From the NCBI RefSeq assembly GCF_001428805.1, contig NZ_LMIS01000001.1:2406976-2470975 (forward strand): 64,000 nt of DNA. The letters are read 5' to 3'. The notes beneath the pieces are model-generated. The model was not told the origin of the DNA. It made no database searches and saw only the letters and a list, made by a program, of their open reading frames with translations. Of this stretch, positions 1 through 10,213 are shown one piece after another. Source of the stretch: Aeromicrobium sp. Root236. GTDB lineage: Bacteria; Actinomycetota; Actinomycetes; Propionibacteriales; Nocardioidaceae. Within the stretch, counting starts at the first letter, position 1. Each line of letters starts with the position of its first letter. A program made the translations under genes and the position numbers.

Positions 1-1615
<1,615 letters not shown>

Positions 1616-1619
<4 letters not shown>

Positions 1620-2530
1620 CCGTGGTCCGCGACCCGGCGTTGCCATCGGCCGTCACGATCTACGAGGTCGGGCCGCGCGACGGGCTCCAGAACGAGTCGG
1701 CGATCGTGTCGCTCGACGACAAGGCCGAGTTCATCACCCGACTCATCGCGGCCGGCCTGCCGATCGTCGAGGCGACGAGCTTCGTCCACCCGAAGTGGGT
1801 CCCGCAGCTTGCCGACGCCGCTGACCTCGTGGCGCGGCTGCCGCTCGACGGGCCGACTCCGCTGCCGGTGCTGGTGCCCAACGAGCGCGGGCTCGACCGA
1901 GCGCTCGAGGCCGGCTGCAGTCACATCGCGATCTTCGGGAGTGCGACCGAGACGTTCGCCCAGAAGAACCTCAACTCGACGCTGGACTCGCAGTTCGCGA
2001 TGTTCGAACCCGTGGTCAGCCGGGCGCGCGAGGCCGGGCTGGACGTGCGGGCGTACGTCTCGATGTGCTTCGGGGACCCGTGGGAGGGCGACGTGCCGGT
2101 CGAGCAGGTCGTCAGCACCGGCACGCGGCTGCTCGACCTCGGGGCGACGCAGCTGTCGATCGGCGACACGATCGGGGTCGGCACGGCGGCCCATGTGGGA
2201 GCCCTGATCGACGCGTTCGGCGCCGCGGGCGTCGGCGTCGAACGGCTGGCGATGCACTTCCACGACACCTACGGTCAGGCGCTCGCCAACGCGTACGCCG
2301 CGCTGCGGCACGGCATCACGACGTTCGACGCGTCGGCCGGCGGACTCGGCGGCTGCCCGTACGCCGAGAGTGCCACCGGCAACCTGGCGACCGAGGACCT
2401 CGTGTGGCTGCTGAACGGGCTCGGCATCGAGCACGGCGTCGACCTCGAGGCGCTGGTGCGGACGAGCACCTGGATGTCCGGCGTCCTCGGCAAGGAGCCG
2501 GCCAGCGCCGTCGTCCGCGCCCTCGGCTAG
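1616..2530 (+). CDS. mvaB: Hydroxymethylglutaryl-CoA lyase
   Basis: The product cleaves HMG-CoA to acetoacetate and acetyl-CoA, the last step of leucine degradation. It has 304 aa, the usual family length. YEVGPRDGLQNE (residues 16-27) is the DRE-TIM N-terminal metal-binding motif. HFHDTYGQ (about 213-220) holds the second metal ligands. GGLGGCPYA (about 242-250) carries the active-site cysteine loop typical of HMG-CoA lyases. The ATG overlaps the stop of the carboxylase alpha gene (ATGA), so the two are translationally coupled. Its TAG stop shares the tetramer CTAG with the convergent gene that follows. Confidence 0.95.
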
Positions 2531-2970
2531 GCCCCCAACGACCCCCATGACTGGGCGAGGCGTGCGGAGACGCGCGCGGACAGCAAGGCGTACTGCCGGT
2601 CGAGCCGAGTCGGGCCGGTGGGCCGCAGGACGTCGATGCCACCGACGACGTGCTCGTGCGGGCCGAACTGCTCGAGCGTGATGTCGACCTGCTCGCCGTC
2701 GGGCAGCCGGTTCCACCAGTGGAAGTCCACGCGCTCCATGGGGCCCGAGCCGGTCGGCGGATCGACGAACACCTCACCGGTGACGAGCGAGCCGCCGAAG
2801 AAGTCGTGCAGCACCAAGGCCGTCGTGGCGCACTGGCCGCGGGCCGGGTTGTCAGGGGTCCAGTCGGCGACGTCCTCCGGGGCGCAGGTGTCGGGGCCCC
2901 ACGACTCGCGCAGCGCGAGGATCACGGCTTCGAGCGTCATGCGTACGACGGTAGGTGTCAGGTCTGACAT
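2527..2970 (-). CDS. YunG-like conserved protein
   Basis: A 147-aa soluble protein without a signal peptide or membrane segment. It contains a block WTPDNPARGQCATTALVL followed by DFFGG, then HWWNRLPDGEQVDIT. That pattern resembles the YunG family of small conserved proteins of unknown role: tryptophan, NPA/ARGQC with a conserved cysteine, then a histidine-tryptophan-asparagine segment. The Cys and the following His might form a catalytic pair, but this is inference. It is convergent with HMG-CoA lyase and shares its stop tetramer. The family assignment comes from recalled motif similarity and is not certain. Confidence 0.6.
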   Translation of the reverse strand: MSDLTPTVVRMTLEAVILALRESWGPDTCAPEDVADWTPDNPARGQCATTALVLHDFFGGSLVTGEVFVDPPTGSGPMERVDFHWWNRLPDGEQVDITLEQFGPHEHVVGGIDVLRPTGPTRLDRQYALLSARVSARLAQSWGSLGA

Positions 2971-2997
2971 CTCGGAGGAGCCGGCAAGGGCTCGAGG

Positions 2998-3672
2998 TCA
3001 GGTCGCCAGCCGGCGGTCGCGCAGCTCGTCGGCGGCGAAGTGGCCCACGTGCCACGTCGCCAAGGCGTCGCTCGAGCCCCCGACGGCGCCACCGAGAAGG
3101 GGCACCCGGCGCCCGATCAGCGTCACGGCCCGACGTCCGGCCGTACGCGCGACGAGCTCGGCGGTGACCTCGCGCGACAGCGTCTCGTCGAGCACCGGAT
3201 CGTGCACCGGCGAGGTGGCGAGGGCCATCGGCGACGAGGGCAACCGGTGCCGCTTGACCAACCCGGTGACGGCGTCCTCGCCGAGCATGCAGGCGAGGAT
3301 CGCGTTGCGCACCCGCGGGTCCTCGAGGTCATAGCCGCGCAGGTGTGCGATGCCCGCGACGAGGTGGCACTGCACGACAGTGACACCGACGACGTTGGCC
3401 GGGACCGACACCGCGAGCGTCGAGAAGCCGCCCAGGTTGGTCACGAAGCCCTGCACCCCGGCAAGGCCGGAGTGCAGGCGGATCAGGCCGCGAATCGCCT
3501 TCTCGACGTCACCGCCGTGGTCGACGAGCTTGGTGTCGGCCGACGCGGCCGCCGAGCGCAAGGGTCCGATGCCGTCGATCGCGTGGTCGAGCACCGTACG
3601 GACGTAGCCCGACGCGATCGCCGGCGCGAGCTTGGCGCCTGCGGTCATGGCGACACTGCGGCGAACTCCCAT
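2998..3672 (-). CDS. EcsC family protein
   Basis: A 224-aa protein that looks like EcsC. It has an N-terminal helical region, then a central hydrophobic glycine- and valine-rich stretch (FSTLAVSVPANVVGVTVVQ, near residues 85-105), and RGYDLEDPRVRNAILACMLG, a segment typical of EcsC proteins. EcsC is named from the Bacillus ABC-transporter operon ecsABC, and its biochemical role is unknown. The start is the ATG reading MGVRRSVAMTAG; the open frame extends far upstream but runs antisense to the neighbouring kinase-like gene, so a longer start is unlikely. It is divergent from that gene across about 72 bp. Confidence 0.75.
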   Translation of the reverse strand: MGVRRSVAMTAGAKLAPAIASGYVRTVLDHAIDGIGPLRSAAASADTKLVDHGGDVEKAIRGLIRLHSGLAGVQGFVTNLGGFSTLAVSVPANVVGVTVVQCHLVAGIAHLRGYDLEDPRVRNAILACMLGEDAVTGLVKRHRLPSSPMALATSPVHDPVLDETLSREVTAELVARTAGRRAVTLIGRRVPLLGGAVGGSSDALATWHVGHFAADELRDRRLAT

Positions 3673-3732
3673 CGGTCCAGCATAGGCGGGCACGAGAGGG
3701 CGGCATCTCCGAGCGCGATCCGCATCTGGCCC

Positions 3733-3738
3733 TACGCT
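3733..3738 (+). promoter_or_regulatory. -10-like hexamer TACGCT, probable leaderless transcript
   Basis: TACGCT ends 6 nt before the ATG of the phosphotransferase-like gene and no Shine-Dalgarno sequence precedes that ATG. Transcription from this hexamer would begin at or next to the start codon. The -35 region is not recognisable. Confidence 0.4.
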
Positions 3739-3744
3739 GTGGGC

Positions 3745-4710
3745 ATGGCTCGCCCCTTCTCCGAGCGCGTCGTCGGTGACGACTGGCGGCAGGACGCCGA
3801 GGGCTGGATCCTCGAGCAGCTGGAGCTGCAGGGCGACAGCTTGAGCGGGTCGATCGAGCAGCCGCGCGTACGCCCGTGGTCGACGCAGCTCACGGTGCCC
3901 ACCTCGGCGGGCCGTCTGTGGTTCAAGGCCAACGCGGCGGCCCTGGCATTCGAGCCGGCGCTCCAGCTCGAGCTCGCGCGCCTGGCCCCGGCCTCTGTCG
4001 ATGCGCCGTACGCGATCCACGCGGATCGGGGCTGGATGCTGACCCGCGACCGGGGCGCCACCCTGCGCGAGACACGCGAGCCGACGGTCGAGGACTGGCA
4101 ACGGGTCGTCGTCGAGGTGGCCCGGATCCAGCAGGCGGCGGCCCCGCACCGCGACCGCCTCCTCGCTGCGGGCCTGCCCGACTACTCCCCACCGACCGTG
4201 CTGGACCGGTTCGACCGCATCGTCGAGATCTTCTCGCAGCACCCCGCCGACCATCCCGCTCGCGTCGACGCGGACCTGAAGCTTCGGCTGACAGCCGTCC
4301 GGCCGGCCATCGCGGATGCCGTCGACGTCCTGGCCCACAGCCGGTTGCCGGCCACGTGGCAGCACGGCGACGTGCACCCCAACAACGTGTTCGCGCTCGA
4401 CGACGGGTCGATGCGCGTGTTCGACTTCGGCGACGGGCAGTGGGCGCACGCGGTCGAGGCGCTCTGCGTGCCGTACGGGTGGATCACCTCGCTCGCGTCG
4501 ATCCCGTGGGAGCCGGTGCTCGAGGCGTACGCCGACACGTGGCAGGTCGACCCGCGCGACGTGGACGACATGTTCGCCACGGTCGAGCTGACGCAGGCGG
4601 TCAACCGGGCGGCGAGCTGGTCGGCGTTCCTCGACGAGGCGAGCGCGGCGGAGTGGAAGGACTGGGGCGAGGGCCCGATCCGCCACCTGTCGCGCGTGCT
4701 CGACTCATGA
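3745..4710 (+). CDS. Aminoglycoside phosphotransferase (APH)/choline kinase-like protein
   Basis: A 321-aa protein of the APH/choline kinase fold. WQHGDVHPNNVFALDDG (about residues 208-224) matches the Brenner motif HGDxHxxN, and VFDFGDGQWAH (about 228-238) gives the DFG-like metal-binding aspartate. The N-terminal nucleotide-binding half is less obvious. Such proteins phosphorylate small hydroxylated substrates; the substrate cannot be read from sequence, and antibiotic resistance should not be assumed. The ATG follows a -10-like hexamer directly. The stop overlaps the aat start by 4 bp (ATGA), so the two form an operon. Confidence 0.78.
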   Translation: MARPFSERVVGDDWRQDAEGWILEQLELQGDSLSGSIEQPRVRPWSTQLTVPTSAGRLWFKANAAALAFEPALQLELARLAPASVDAPYAIHADRGWMLTRDRGATLRETREPTVEDWQRVVVEVARIQQAAAPHRDRLLAAGLPDYSPPTVLDRFDRIVEIFSQHPADHPARVDADLKLRLTAVRPAIADAVDVLAHSRLPATWQHGDVHPNNVFALDDGSMRVFDFGDGQWAHAVEALCVPYGWITSLASIPWEPVLEAYADTWQVDPRDVDDMFATVELTQAVNRAASWSAFLDEASAAEWKDWGEGPIRHLSRVLDS

Positions 4711-5357
4711 GGGCTCCCCTGGAGCCGACGCCGTGGGTCTTCGATCCCGCGGACTGGCCCGACGAGGACTGCGTCGCGGCGGGCGCCGACCTCGAGCCGG
4801 GAACGCTCCTCGAGGCGTACCGGCGGGGCGCGTTCCCGATGCCGCACGACGGCCTGCTGCTGTGGTGGTCACCGATGCGCCGCGGTGTCCTCGTGCCGTC
4901 TGACCTGCGCGTGAGCCGCTCGCTCGCCCGGTCACGCAAGCGGTACGAGGTGACGGTCGACGAGTCGTTCGAGGAGGTGATCGACGCGTGCGCCGACCCG
5001 TCCCGGACCGGCGCGTGGATCGACCCGGACATCCGCGAGGCGTACGTGCGGATGCATCGCCTGGGCTGGGCGCACTCCATCGAGACGCGTGACGCCGACG
5101 GGCAGCTCGTCGGCGGCCTGTACGGACTGAGCATCGGGCGGCTGTTCGCCGGCGAGTCGATGTTCCACCGCGCGACGGATGCCTCCAAGGTCGCGCTGAT
5201 GGGCCTCGTCGAGGTGGTGGGTGACGAGGGCCTGATCGACACCCAATGGCGTACCGACCACCTCGGCTCGCTGGGTGTCACCGAGTGGTCCCGCGAACGC
5301 TATCTGCGAGCCATCGCCCCGCTCGTCGACGCCGAACCACCCGCCGCCTGGCGGTGA
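4707..5357 (+). CDS. aat: Leucyl/phenylalanyl-tRNA-protein transferase
   Basis: The enzyme transfers Leu or Phe from charged tRNA to proteins with an N-terminal Lys or Arg, marking them for Clp-dependent turnover through the N-end rule. It has 216 aa, the normal family length. Recognisable blocks are YRRGAFPMPHDG (about residues 38-49) with LWWSP after it, GAWID (about 105), HSIET and GGLYGLSIGRLFAGESMF (about 136-153, the family signature), then DTQWRTDHLGSLG near the C-terminus. The ATG overlaps the stop of the preceding kinase-like gene. Confidence 0.95.
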   Translation: MRAPLEPTPWVFDPADWPDEDCVAAGADLEPGTLLEAYRRGAFPMPHDGLLLWWSPMRRGVLVPSDLRVSRSLARSRKRYEVTVDESFEEVIDACADPSRTGAWIDPDIREAYVRMHRLGWAHSIETRDADGQLVGGLYGLSIGRLFAGESMFHRATDASKVALMGLVEVVGDEGLIDTQWRTDHLGSLGVTEWSRERYLRAIAPLVDAEPPAAWR

Positions 5358-5396
5358 TAGCAGGGCCAGGGAGCGGGACTCCTTGTGGGGGCGCGA

Positions 5397-5424
5397 TTGA
5401 ATCGTCGCCACGGGTTCATAGACT
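5397..5424 (+). promoter_or_regulatory. Probable promoter of the HU gene
   Basis: TTGAAT (5397-5402) and TAGACT (5419-5424) are separated by 16 bp, close to a housekeeping-sigma -35/-10 pair. Transcription would start near 5431, leaving a leader of about 27 nt before the GTG at 5458. The leader carries AAGGAG at 5447-5452, 5 nt before the start. Confidence 0.6.
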
Positions 5425-5457
5425 GTCGACACACCCATTCACTCACAAGGAGCTTTT

Positions 5458-5736
5458 GTGGCTATCTCACGCAACGACCTCGTCGCTGCCCTCGCTTCGA
5501 AGGCCGGCACCAGCAAGGCCGAGGCCGACGCCGTCCTCTCGTCCTTCAGCGAGATCCTGCTCGACTCCGTCAGCAATGGCGAGAAGGTCTCGATCCCCGG
5601 CATCCTGTCCGTCGAGCGCGTCCCGCGTGCCGCTCGCACGGGCCGCAACCCCTCGACCGGCGAGACCATCGACATCCCCGCCGGCTTCGGCGTCAAGGTG
5701 AGCGTCGGCTCGCGCCTCAAGGCCGCCGCCAAGTAA
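5458..5736 (+). CDS. HU family DNA-binding protein
   Basis: A 92-aa nucleoid protein that binds and bends DNA as a dimer. The N-terminal helices (NDLVAALASKAGTSKAEADAVL) and the arm region (GEKVSIPGILSVERVPRA, then RTGRNPSTGETIDIPA, residues 44-77) match HU/IHF throughout. It lacks the long lysine/alanine-rich C-terminal tail found in mycobacterial HupB and streptomycete HupS, so it is the short type. The GTG start is set by AAGGAG 5 nt upstream. It has its own promoter and stands alone. Confidence 0.95.
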   Translation: MAISRNDLVAALASKAGTSKAEADAVLSSFSEILLDSVSNGEKVSIPGILSVERVPRAARTGRNPSTGETIDIPAGFGVKVSVGSRLKAAAK

Positions 5737-5811
5737 CCCAGCACGACATCGCGCAGCGCCATCGGGACATCCCGGTGGCGCTGTTCCATGTCTGATGTGA
5801 GGATGACCGCC

Positions 5812-6945
5812 ATGTCCACGCGCTACCACCGGCTCGCCCGGGAGACTCCGGCGTACGCGTGGTGGAAGCTCCCGGTCGCCGGTCTCCTGGCGTTCGCGAT
5901 CTACATGGGCCTCGGGATGGTCCTGCTGCTGATCGCACTGGTCGTCTTCTCGGCCGAGTCCGGCATCGACAAGTTCGACGCCTGGACCGACGCTGCCGGC
6001 GACCTCGACCTGCAGCACCTGGACTTCTTCGCCCTCGACATGCTCTCGCTGGTCATCCTGATCCCAGCCGTGCTGCTCGCCGTGCTGGTCACGGGTCCAC
6101 GACCCATCGGCTACCTCTCCTCGGTCGCCGGGCGGCTTCGTGTCGGCTGGCTGGCGCGCATGGCCGTGCTCGCGTTCGCGGTGTTCATCGTGACGATCGG
6201 CGGGTCCGTCGCGATCGGCGAGATGACCGATCCGGCCGACGTCAGCGCACCGCACGTCAGCACCCGGACGATCGTCGCGATCGCCCTCGTCCTGCTGCTG
6301 ACGCCGTTCCAGGCGGCCGCCGAGGAGTACGTCTTCCGCGGCTACCTCATGCAGCTCGTCGGGTCGTGGACCCGCTTCGCGATCATCCCGGTGCTCGTCT
6401 CGGTGCCGCTGTTCGTCGCGGGCCACACGTACGAGTGGTGGGGCCTGGTCGACGTCGGCATCTTCGGCCTGACGGCGGCGGTGCTGACGATCCGGACCGG
6501 CGGCCTCGAGGCCGGCATCGCGGCACACACCGCCAACAACGTCGTGCTGTTCGTCTTCGACGCCTTGGGCATGTTCTCGGCGACCGACGACAGCGACGCA
6601 GGGCCGACGGACCTCATCCCGACGATCATCTCGAGCGTCGTCCTGCTGTTCCTCGTCGAGCTGGCGGCCCGCCGCTACGGGCTGCAGCGGACCCGCGCGC
6701 CGATCCCGCCGCCACCGCCGCCACCGGCTCCGATGTGGCCGCCGCCCCCGTATGCGTACTGGTGGCCGCCGGTCCAGCAGGCTCCGCCACCGCAGTGGTA
6801 TCCCCCTGCGCCGGTGCACGCCGCACCGCAGTGGCCCCCCGCGCCACCGCAGCCCCGGCCGGCCAACCCACCTGCTTCGGTGGGGCTGCATCCGGAGACA
6901 CCGGACTACCCCGGCGAGCTGCCGCCGGACTGGGGCACGCGCTAG
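5812..6945 (+). CDS. CPBP family intramembrane metalloprotease with proline-rich tail
   Basis: A 377-aa integral membrane protein with about eight hydrophobic segments. It has the three CPBP/Abi motifs: EEYVFRG (about residue 171, the EExxxR glutamates), FVAGH (about 202) and HTANN (about 240). These residues form the metal site of Rce1-like proteases. The last ~90 residues are a low-complexity Pro/Trp/Tyr/Gln tail (PPPPPPPAPMWPPPPY and onward) predicted to be cytoplasmic and disordered, as in several actinobacterial members. Upstream in-frame ATGs exist at 5788 and 5803, but GTGAGGA at 5797-5803 favours the ATG at 5812. It converges on the rhodanese gene and shares its CTAG stop tetramer. 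Confidence 0.85.
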   Translation: MSTRYHRLARETPAYAWWKLPVAGLLAFAIYMGLGMVLLLIALVVFSAESGIDKFDAWTDAAGDLDLQHLDFFALDMLSLVILIPAVLLAVLVTGPRPIGYLSSVAGRLRVGWLARMAVLAFAVFIVTIGGSVAIGEMTDPADVSAPHVSTRTIVAIALVLLLTPFQAAAEEYVFRGYLMQLVGSWTRFAIIPVLVSVPLFVAGHTYEWWGLVDVGIFGLTAAVLTIRTGGLEAGIAAHTANNVVLFVFDALGMFSATDDSDAGPTDLIPTIISSVVLLFLVELAARRYGLQRTRAPIPPPPPPPAPMWPPPPYAYWWPPVQQAPPPQWYPPAPVHAAPQWPPAPPQPRPANPPASVGLHPETPDYPGELPPDWGTR

Positions 6946-7256
6946 CTGACGGGTCGCCCGGCCTGCTCCCAGGCGTCCATGCCGCCCTCGAGGTTGACGA
7001 CGTCGTGCCCTTGCGCGTGCAGCCAGGCCGTCGCCCGGGCGGAACGGCCGCCGACGTGGCACACCACGAGCGTGCGCGCCGAGGGGTCGAGCTCGCCGAC
7101 CCGACTCGGCAGCTCGCCGAGCGGGATGTGGATCGCGCCGGCGATGTGGCCGGCCGCCCATTCGTGTGGCTCGCGTACGTCGAGAACGACCAGATCGGCG
7201 GGAATGACCTCGGGAACGCCGTGGATGTCGGTGCTGGGGATGCCGGATTCGCTCAT
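6942..7256 (-). CDS. Rhodanese-like domain protein
   Basis: A 104-aa single-domain rhodanese. DVREPHEWAAGHIAGAIHIPLGEL (residues 26-49) is the CH2A block. CHVGGRSARA (66-75) is the active-site loop with cysteine 66 as the predicted persulfide-carrying residue. GGMDAWEQAG closes the domain. Single-domain rhodaneses move sulfane sulfur, but the acceptor is unknown here. The start MSESGIP is chosen because the upstream open frame would add an unrelated basic stretch. The CTAG at the 3' end is shared with the convergent protease gene. Confidence 0.88.
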   Translation of the reverse strand: MSESGIPSTDIHGVPEVIPADLVVLDVREPHEWAAGHIAGAIHIPLGELPSRVGELDPSARTLVVCHVGGRSARATAWLHAQGHDVVNLEGGMDAWEQAGRPVS

Positions 7257-7424
7257 GTCTCCATGGTCCCTCGTGCGGTGTGATGTGACACGTACGGGTG
7301 TCTTCTTTGCCCAGGGAGTAGCGATGAACCCCCTCGAGTAGTTACTTTGGGCTATACGCGTGTCGCCTTTCGCCCCTGCGGAACCAGCGGCACCTCGTGT
7401 TCGTCTGCAGATGGGTGGTGTGTC

Positions 7425-7820
7425 ATGAAGGCTCATGACACCATCCGCCTACCCTTCGTGGCCTCGACGCCGGGCGTCGCCCGCACCCGCCTCGCCGCGT
7501 TCCTGACGGTCAACCGGGCATCCGCCGAGGTCATCGACAACGCCCTGATCGTGATCAGCGAGATGATCGCCAACGCGGTCTGTCACGGCGTCCCGACCTC
7601 CGACGGCACGATCGAGATCTCCTGGGCGATCAACGGCACGCTGCTCGAGCTCAGCGTCTACGACGCCGGCAAGGGTGGATCGCTCAAGCCGATCGACTTC
7701 GACGAGGACTCGCTCAGCGGTCGTGGTCTGTCGATCATCAACCGGGTCGCCGACCGTTGGTGGGTCGACATGTCGACCGGCACGCGGGTCAACGCCGAGC
7801 TCGGCCTCAGCCCCCGCTGA
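7425..7820 (+). CDS. RsbW-like anti-sigma factor ATPase (HATPase_c_2)
   Basis: A 131-aa stand-alone GHKL ATP-binding domain. The N-box is SEMIANAVCHG (residues 45-55, with E46 and N50), G1 is DAGKGG (80-85), and G2 is SGRGLSII (98-105). Such proteins bind and inhibit SigB/SigF-type sigma factors, or phosphorylate an STAS antagonist. No STAS gene or sigma gene is adjacent. A SigB/SigF-type sigma gene lies about 52 kb away at 59608; a link is only a guess. The ATG at 7425 is preferred over an upstream start that would add an unrelated peptide. Confidence 0.78.
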   Translation: MKAHDTIRLPFVASTPGVARTRLAAFLTVNRASAEVIDNALIVISEMIANAVCHGVPTSDGTIEISWAINGTLLELSVYDAGKGGSLKPIDFDEDSLSGRGLSIINRVADRWWVDMSTGTRVNAELGLSPR

Positions 7821-7839
7821 TCCGTTCGCACGAGCCGCA

Positions 7840-7845
7840 TAGACT
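7840..7845 (+). promoter_or_regulatory. -10-like hexamer TAGACT before DUF5926 gene
   Basis: TAGACT ends 8 nt before the ATG at 7854, and no ribosome-binding sequence is visible between them. This fits a leaderless or nearly leaderless mRNA. No convincing -35 was found. Confidence 0.4.
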
Positions 7846-7853
7846 CGCCCGTC

Positions 7854-8693
7854 ATGGGCAAGAAGTCGCGACTCAAGAACAAGGCCGCCAAGAAGGACCG
7901 CATGCCGTTCGTGGCGCGCACCTTCGAAGGACTCCCCCACGAGGCCGACTGGATCGCCCTGCGCGAGTTCGTCCCCTCGGCGACCGCGACGATCACGCTG
8001 GCCTCAGGCCAGTCCGTGCGTATCTGCTCGCTGCTGCCGGGCAACGGCGCCGGCATCGTCCGTCCTGACGGCGAGATCTGGGTCGGCCTGCAGGTCGCGC
8101 ACAACTTCGGCGACATCAGCCGGGACCTCGCGTACGTCGTGGAGACCGCGCTCGAGATGGAGCCGGGCCAGCCCGTGCGCATGGCCGAGCCCGGGGTCGG
8201 CCCGCGCCTGCAGGACCTGATCGACCCGTCGAGCAGCTTCGACGTCGCGGTCCACGAGGGCTTCGACTACTGGGTCGAGGGCACGGACGACCGGCCTGAG
8301 ACCGCCGAGCTCCTGGCCGAGGCCAACCAGACGATCGCTCCGACCGTCCGGCTCGAGTCGGTCGAGTCGGCTTACTGGACCGAGATGGGTCCGCAGCGCT
8401 TCCTCCGCTGGGTCATGACCGACGAGGAGACGCCGCTGCTCGACGCACTCGCCCGTCTGAAGGTGCGCGGCGAGGAGACCCTCGGTGAGGACACCAAGCT
8501 GATCGGGCACTTCCGCGCCCACGGCCGGCTCGTGCCGGTCTGGGAGTTCGAGGCATCGGCCGCCGACCTCGAGAAGCCGGCTCTGGAGTTCCGCACCCGC
8601 CTCGACGCGGCACTCGCCGACGACACCCCGCTGACCTCCGAGCAGCGCTCGGCTCGCGCCGCCCTGCTGAGCGGCCAGGTCCAGATCCGCTGA
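7854..8693 (+). CDS. DUF5926 family protein
   Basis: A 279-aa soluble protein that begins with a very basic tail (MGKKSRLKNKAAKKDR), followed by a domain I recognise as DUF5926, a family restricted to Actinobacteria with no assigned function. The body has no membrane segment or known catalytic motif. Conserved-looking segments include LLPGNGAGIVRPDGEIWVGLQVA and FLRWVMTDEE. The lysine-rich N-terminus would suit nucleic-acid or ribosome contact, but this is speculation. It is monocistronic, between the anti-sigma-type ATPase and lpdA. Confidence 0.72.
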   Translation: MGKKSRLKNKAAKKDRMPFVARTFEGLPHEADWIALREFVPSATATITLASGQSVRICSLLPGNGAGIVRPDGEIWVGLQVAHNFGDISRDLAYVVETALEMEPGQPVRMAEPGVGPRLQDLIDPSSSFDVAVHEGFDYWVEGTDDRPETAELLAEANQTIAPTVRLESVESAYWTEMGPQRFLRWVMTDEETPLLDALARLKVRGEETLGEDTKLIGHFRAHGRLVPVWEFEASAADLEKPALEFRTRLDAALADDTPLTSEQRSARAALLSGQVQIR

Positions 8694-8739
8694 CGATCCC
8701 CGGGGGAATCCGGCGTGGCGTGAAGCGGTTGAATGAAGC

Positions 8740-10140
8740 ATGACGAGTTCCTATGACGTGGTCGTGCTCGGCGCCGGCCCTGGTGGTTACGTTGCTGCCG
8801 TGCGCGCCGCCCAGCTCGGCCTGAGCGTGGCCGTGGTGGAGGAGAAGTACTGGGGCGGCGTGTGCCTCAATGTCGGGTGCATCCCGTCGAAGGCGTTGCT
8901 CCGCAATGCCGAGCTCGCACAGATCTTCACGCATCACGCGGACACGTTCGGCATCCGCGGCGACGTCAGCTTCGACTACGGCGTCGCGTTCGACCGCAGC
9001 CGTGAGGTCGCCGCCGGACGGGTCAAGGGCGTCCACTTCCTGATGAAGAAGAACGGCATCACCGAGCTCGACGGCCGCGGAACGTTCACCGGCCCCAACT
9101 CCCTCGAGGTCGCCCTGACCGACGGCGGAACCGAGACCGTCGAGTTCGCCAACGCGATCATCGCGACCGGGTCGACGGTGCGGATGCTGCCGGGCGTGAA
9201 GCCCAGCGCCAACGTCGTGACGTACGAGGAGCAGATCCTCGACCGCGACCTGCCGCGCACGATGCTCGTGGTCGGCGCGGGTGCGATCGGCATGGAGTTC
9301 GCGTACGTGCTCAGGAGCTACGGCGTCGACGTGACGATCGTGGAGTTCCTCGACCGGGCGCTGCCCAACGAGGACGTGGAGGTCTCCAAGGAGATCACCA
9401 AGGCCTACCGCAAGCTCGGCATCCCGATCCTGACGTCGACCAAGGTCGAGTACGTGACCGACCACCGCGACGGCGTGACCGTGACCTACACCGGCAAGGA
9501 CGGTGCCAGCACCACGATCGAGACCGACCGGGTCCTCGTGTCGGTCGGGTTTGCGCCCCGCGTCGAGGGCTTCGGGCTCGAGAAGACCGGTGTGGAGCTG
9601 ACCGACCGCGGGGCGATCGCGATCGACGGCCGCATGCGTACGAACGTCCCGCACATCTACGCGATCGGTGACGTGACCGCCAAGCTGCAGCTCGCCCACG
9701 TGGCGGAGGCGCAGGGCGTGGTCGCGGCCGAGACGATCGGCAACGCGGAGACGCAGGAGCTCGGCGACTACCGGATGATGCCGCGGGCGACGTTCAGCCA
9801 GCCGCAGGTCGCGAGCTTCGGGCTGACCGAGCAGCAGGCGCGCGACGAGGGCTACGACGTCAAGGTCGCCAAGTTCCCGTTCACGGCCAACGGCAAGGCG
9901 CAGGGACTGGGTGAGCCCGGAGGGTTCATCAAGCTGATCGCCGACGGCGAGCACCTGGAGCTGTTGGGCGGGCACCTCATCGGTGCCGACGTCGCCGAGC
10001 TGCTGCCGGAGCTGACGCTCGCGCAGAAGTGGGACCTCGGAGCGCTCGAGCTGGCCCGCAACGTGCACACGCACCCGACGCTCAGCGAGGCGCTGCAGGA
10101 GGGCTTCCACGGCCTCGCCGGCCACATGATCAACCTGTAG
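8740..10140 (+). CDS. lpdA: Dihydrolipoyl dehydrogenase
   Basis: This FAD enzyme reoxidises dihydrolipoamide with NAD+ in the 2-oxoacid dehydrogenase complexes. It has 466 aa. The FAD dinucleotide fold GAGPGGY is at residues 11-17, the redox-active disulfide CLNVGC at 42-47 (C42 and C47), the NAD fold [10 protein letters not shown] near 181-190, the second FAD motif IYAIGDVT near 305, and the C-terminal His-Glu catalytic pair in HTHPTLSE (H445, E450). No E1, E2 or lipoate genes are adjacent, so it probably serves more than one complex. Confidence 0.95.
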   Translation: MTSSYDVVVLGAGPGGYVAAVRAAQLGLSVAVVEEKYWGGVCLNVGCIPSKALLRNAELAQIFTHHADTFGIRGDVSFDYGVAFDRSREVAAGRVKGVHFLMKKNGITELDGRGTFTGPNSLEVALTDGGTETVEFANAIIATGSTVRMLPGVKPSANVVTYEEQILDRDLPRTMLVVGAGAIGMEFAYVLRSYGVDVTIVEFLDRALPNEDVEVSKEITKAYRKLGIPILTSTKVEYVTDHRDGVTVTYTGKDGASTTIETDRVLVSVGFAPRVEGFGLEKTGVELTDRGAIAIDGRMRTNVPHIYAIGDVTAKLQLAHVAEAQGVVAAETIGNAETQELGDYRMMPRATFSQPQVASFGLTEQQARDEGYDVKVAKFPFTANGKAQGLGEPGGFIKLIADGEHLELLGGHLIGADVAELLPELTLAQKWDLGALELARNVHTHPTLSEALQEGFHGLAGHMINL

Positions 10141-10141
10141 C

Positions 10142-10168
10142 TGTCACACCTGACGGGGTTGCGTCGTC
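10142..10168 (+). promoter_or_regulatory. Candidate ECF41-type promoter (TGTCACA-N16-CGTC)
   Basis: TGTCACA at 10142-10148 is followed after 16 bp by CGTC at 10165-10168; a second CGTC overlaps at 10162-10165. ECF41 sigma factors are known to recognise TGTCACA/CGTC promoters. The element lies 45 bp upstream of the carboxymuconolactone-decarboxylase-like gene, the classic ECF41 target type, and an ECF41 gene is the very next gene. Motif and spacing are seen in the sequence; activity is inferred. Confidence 0.72.
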
Positions 10169-10213
10169 TGGGGGGTGAGCGGCGCAAGGGGCGCCGCAGG
10201 ACAGGAGAATCCC

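Noticed and set aside
3673..4686. Upstream extension of the EcsC frame to about 560 residues
   Set aside because: The extra part is antisense to the kinase-like gene and lacks EcsC similarity.
3745..4710. Aminoglycoside resistance gene
   Set aside because: The fold is shared by many kinases; context with aat and no resistance-specific residues do not support antibiotic modification.
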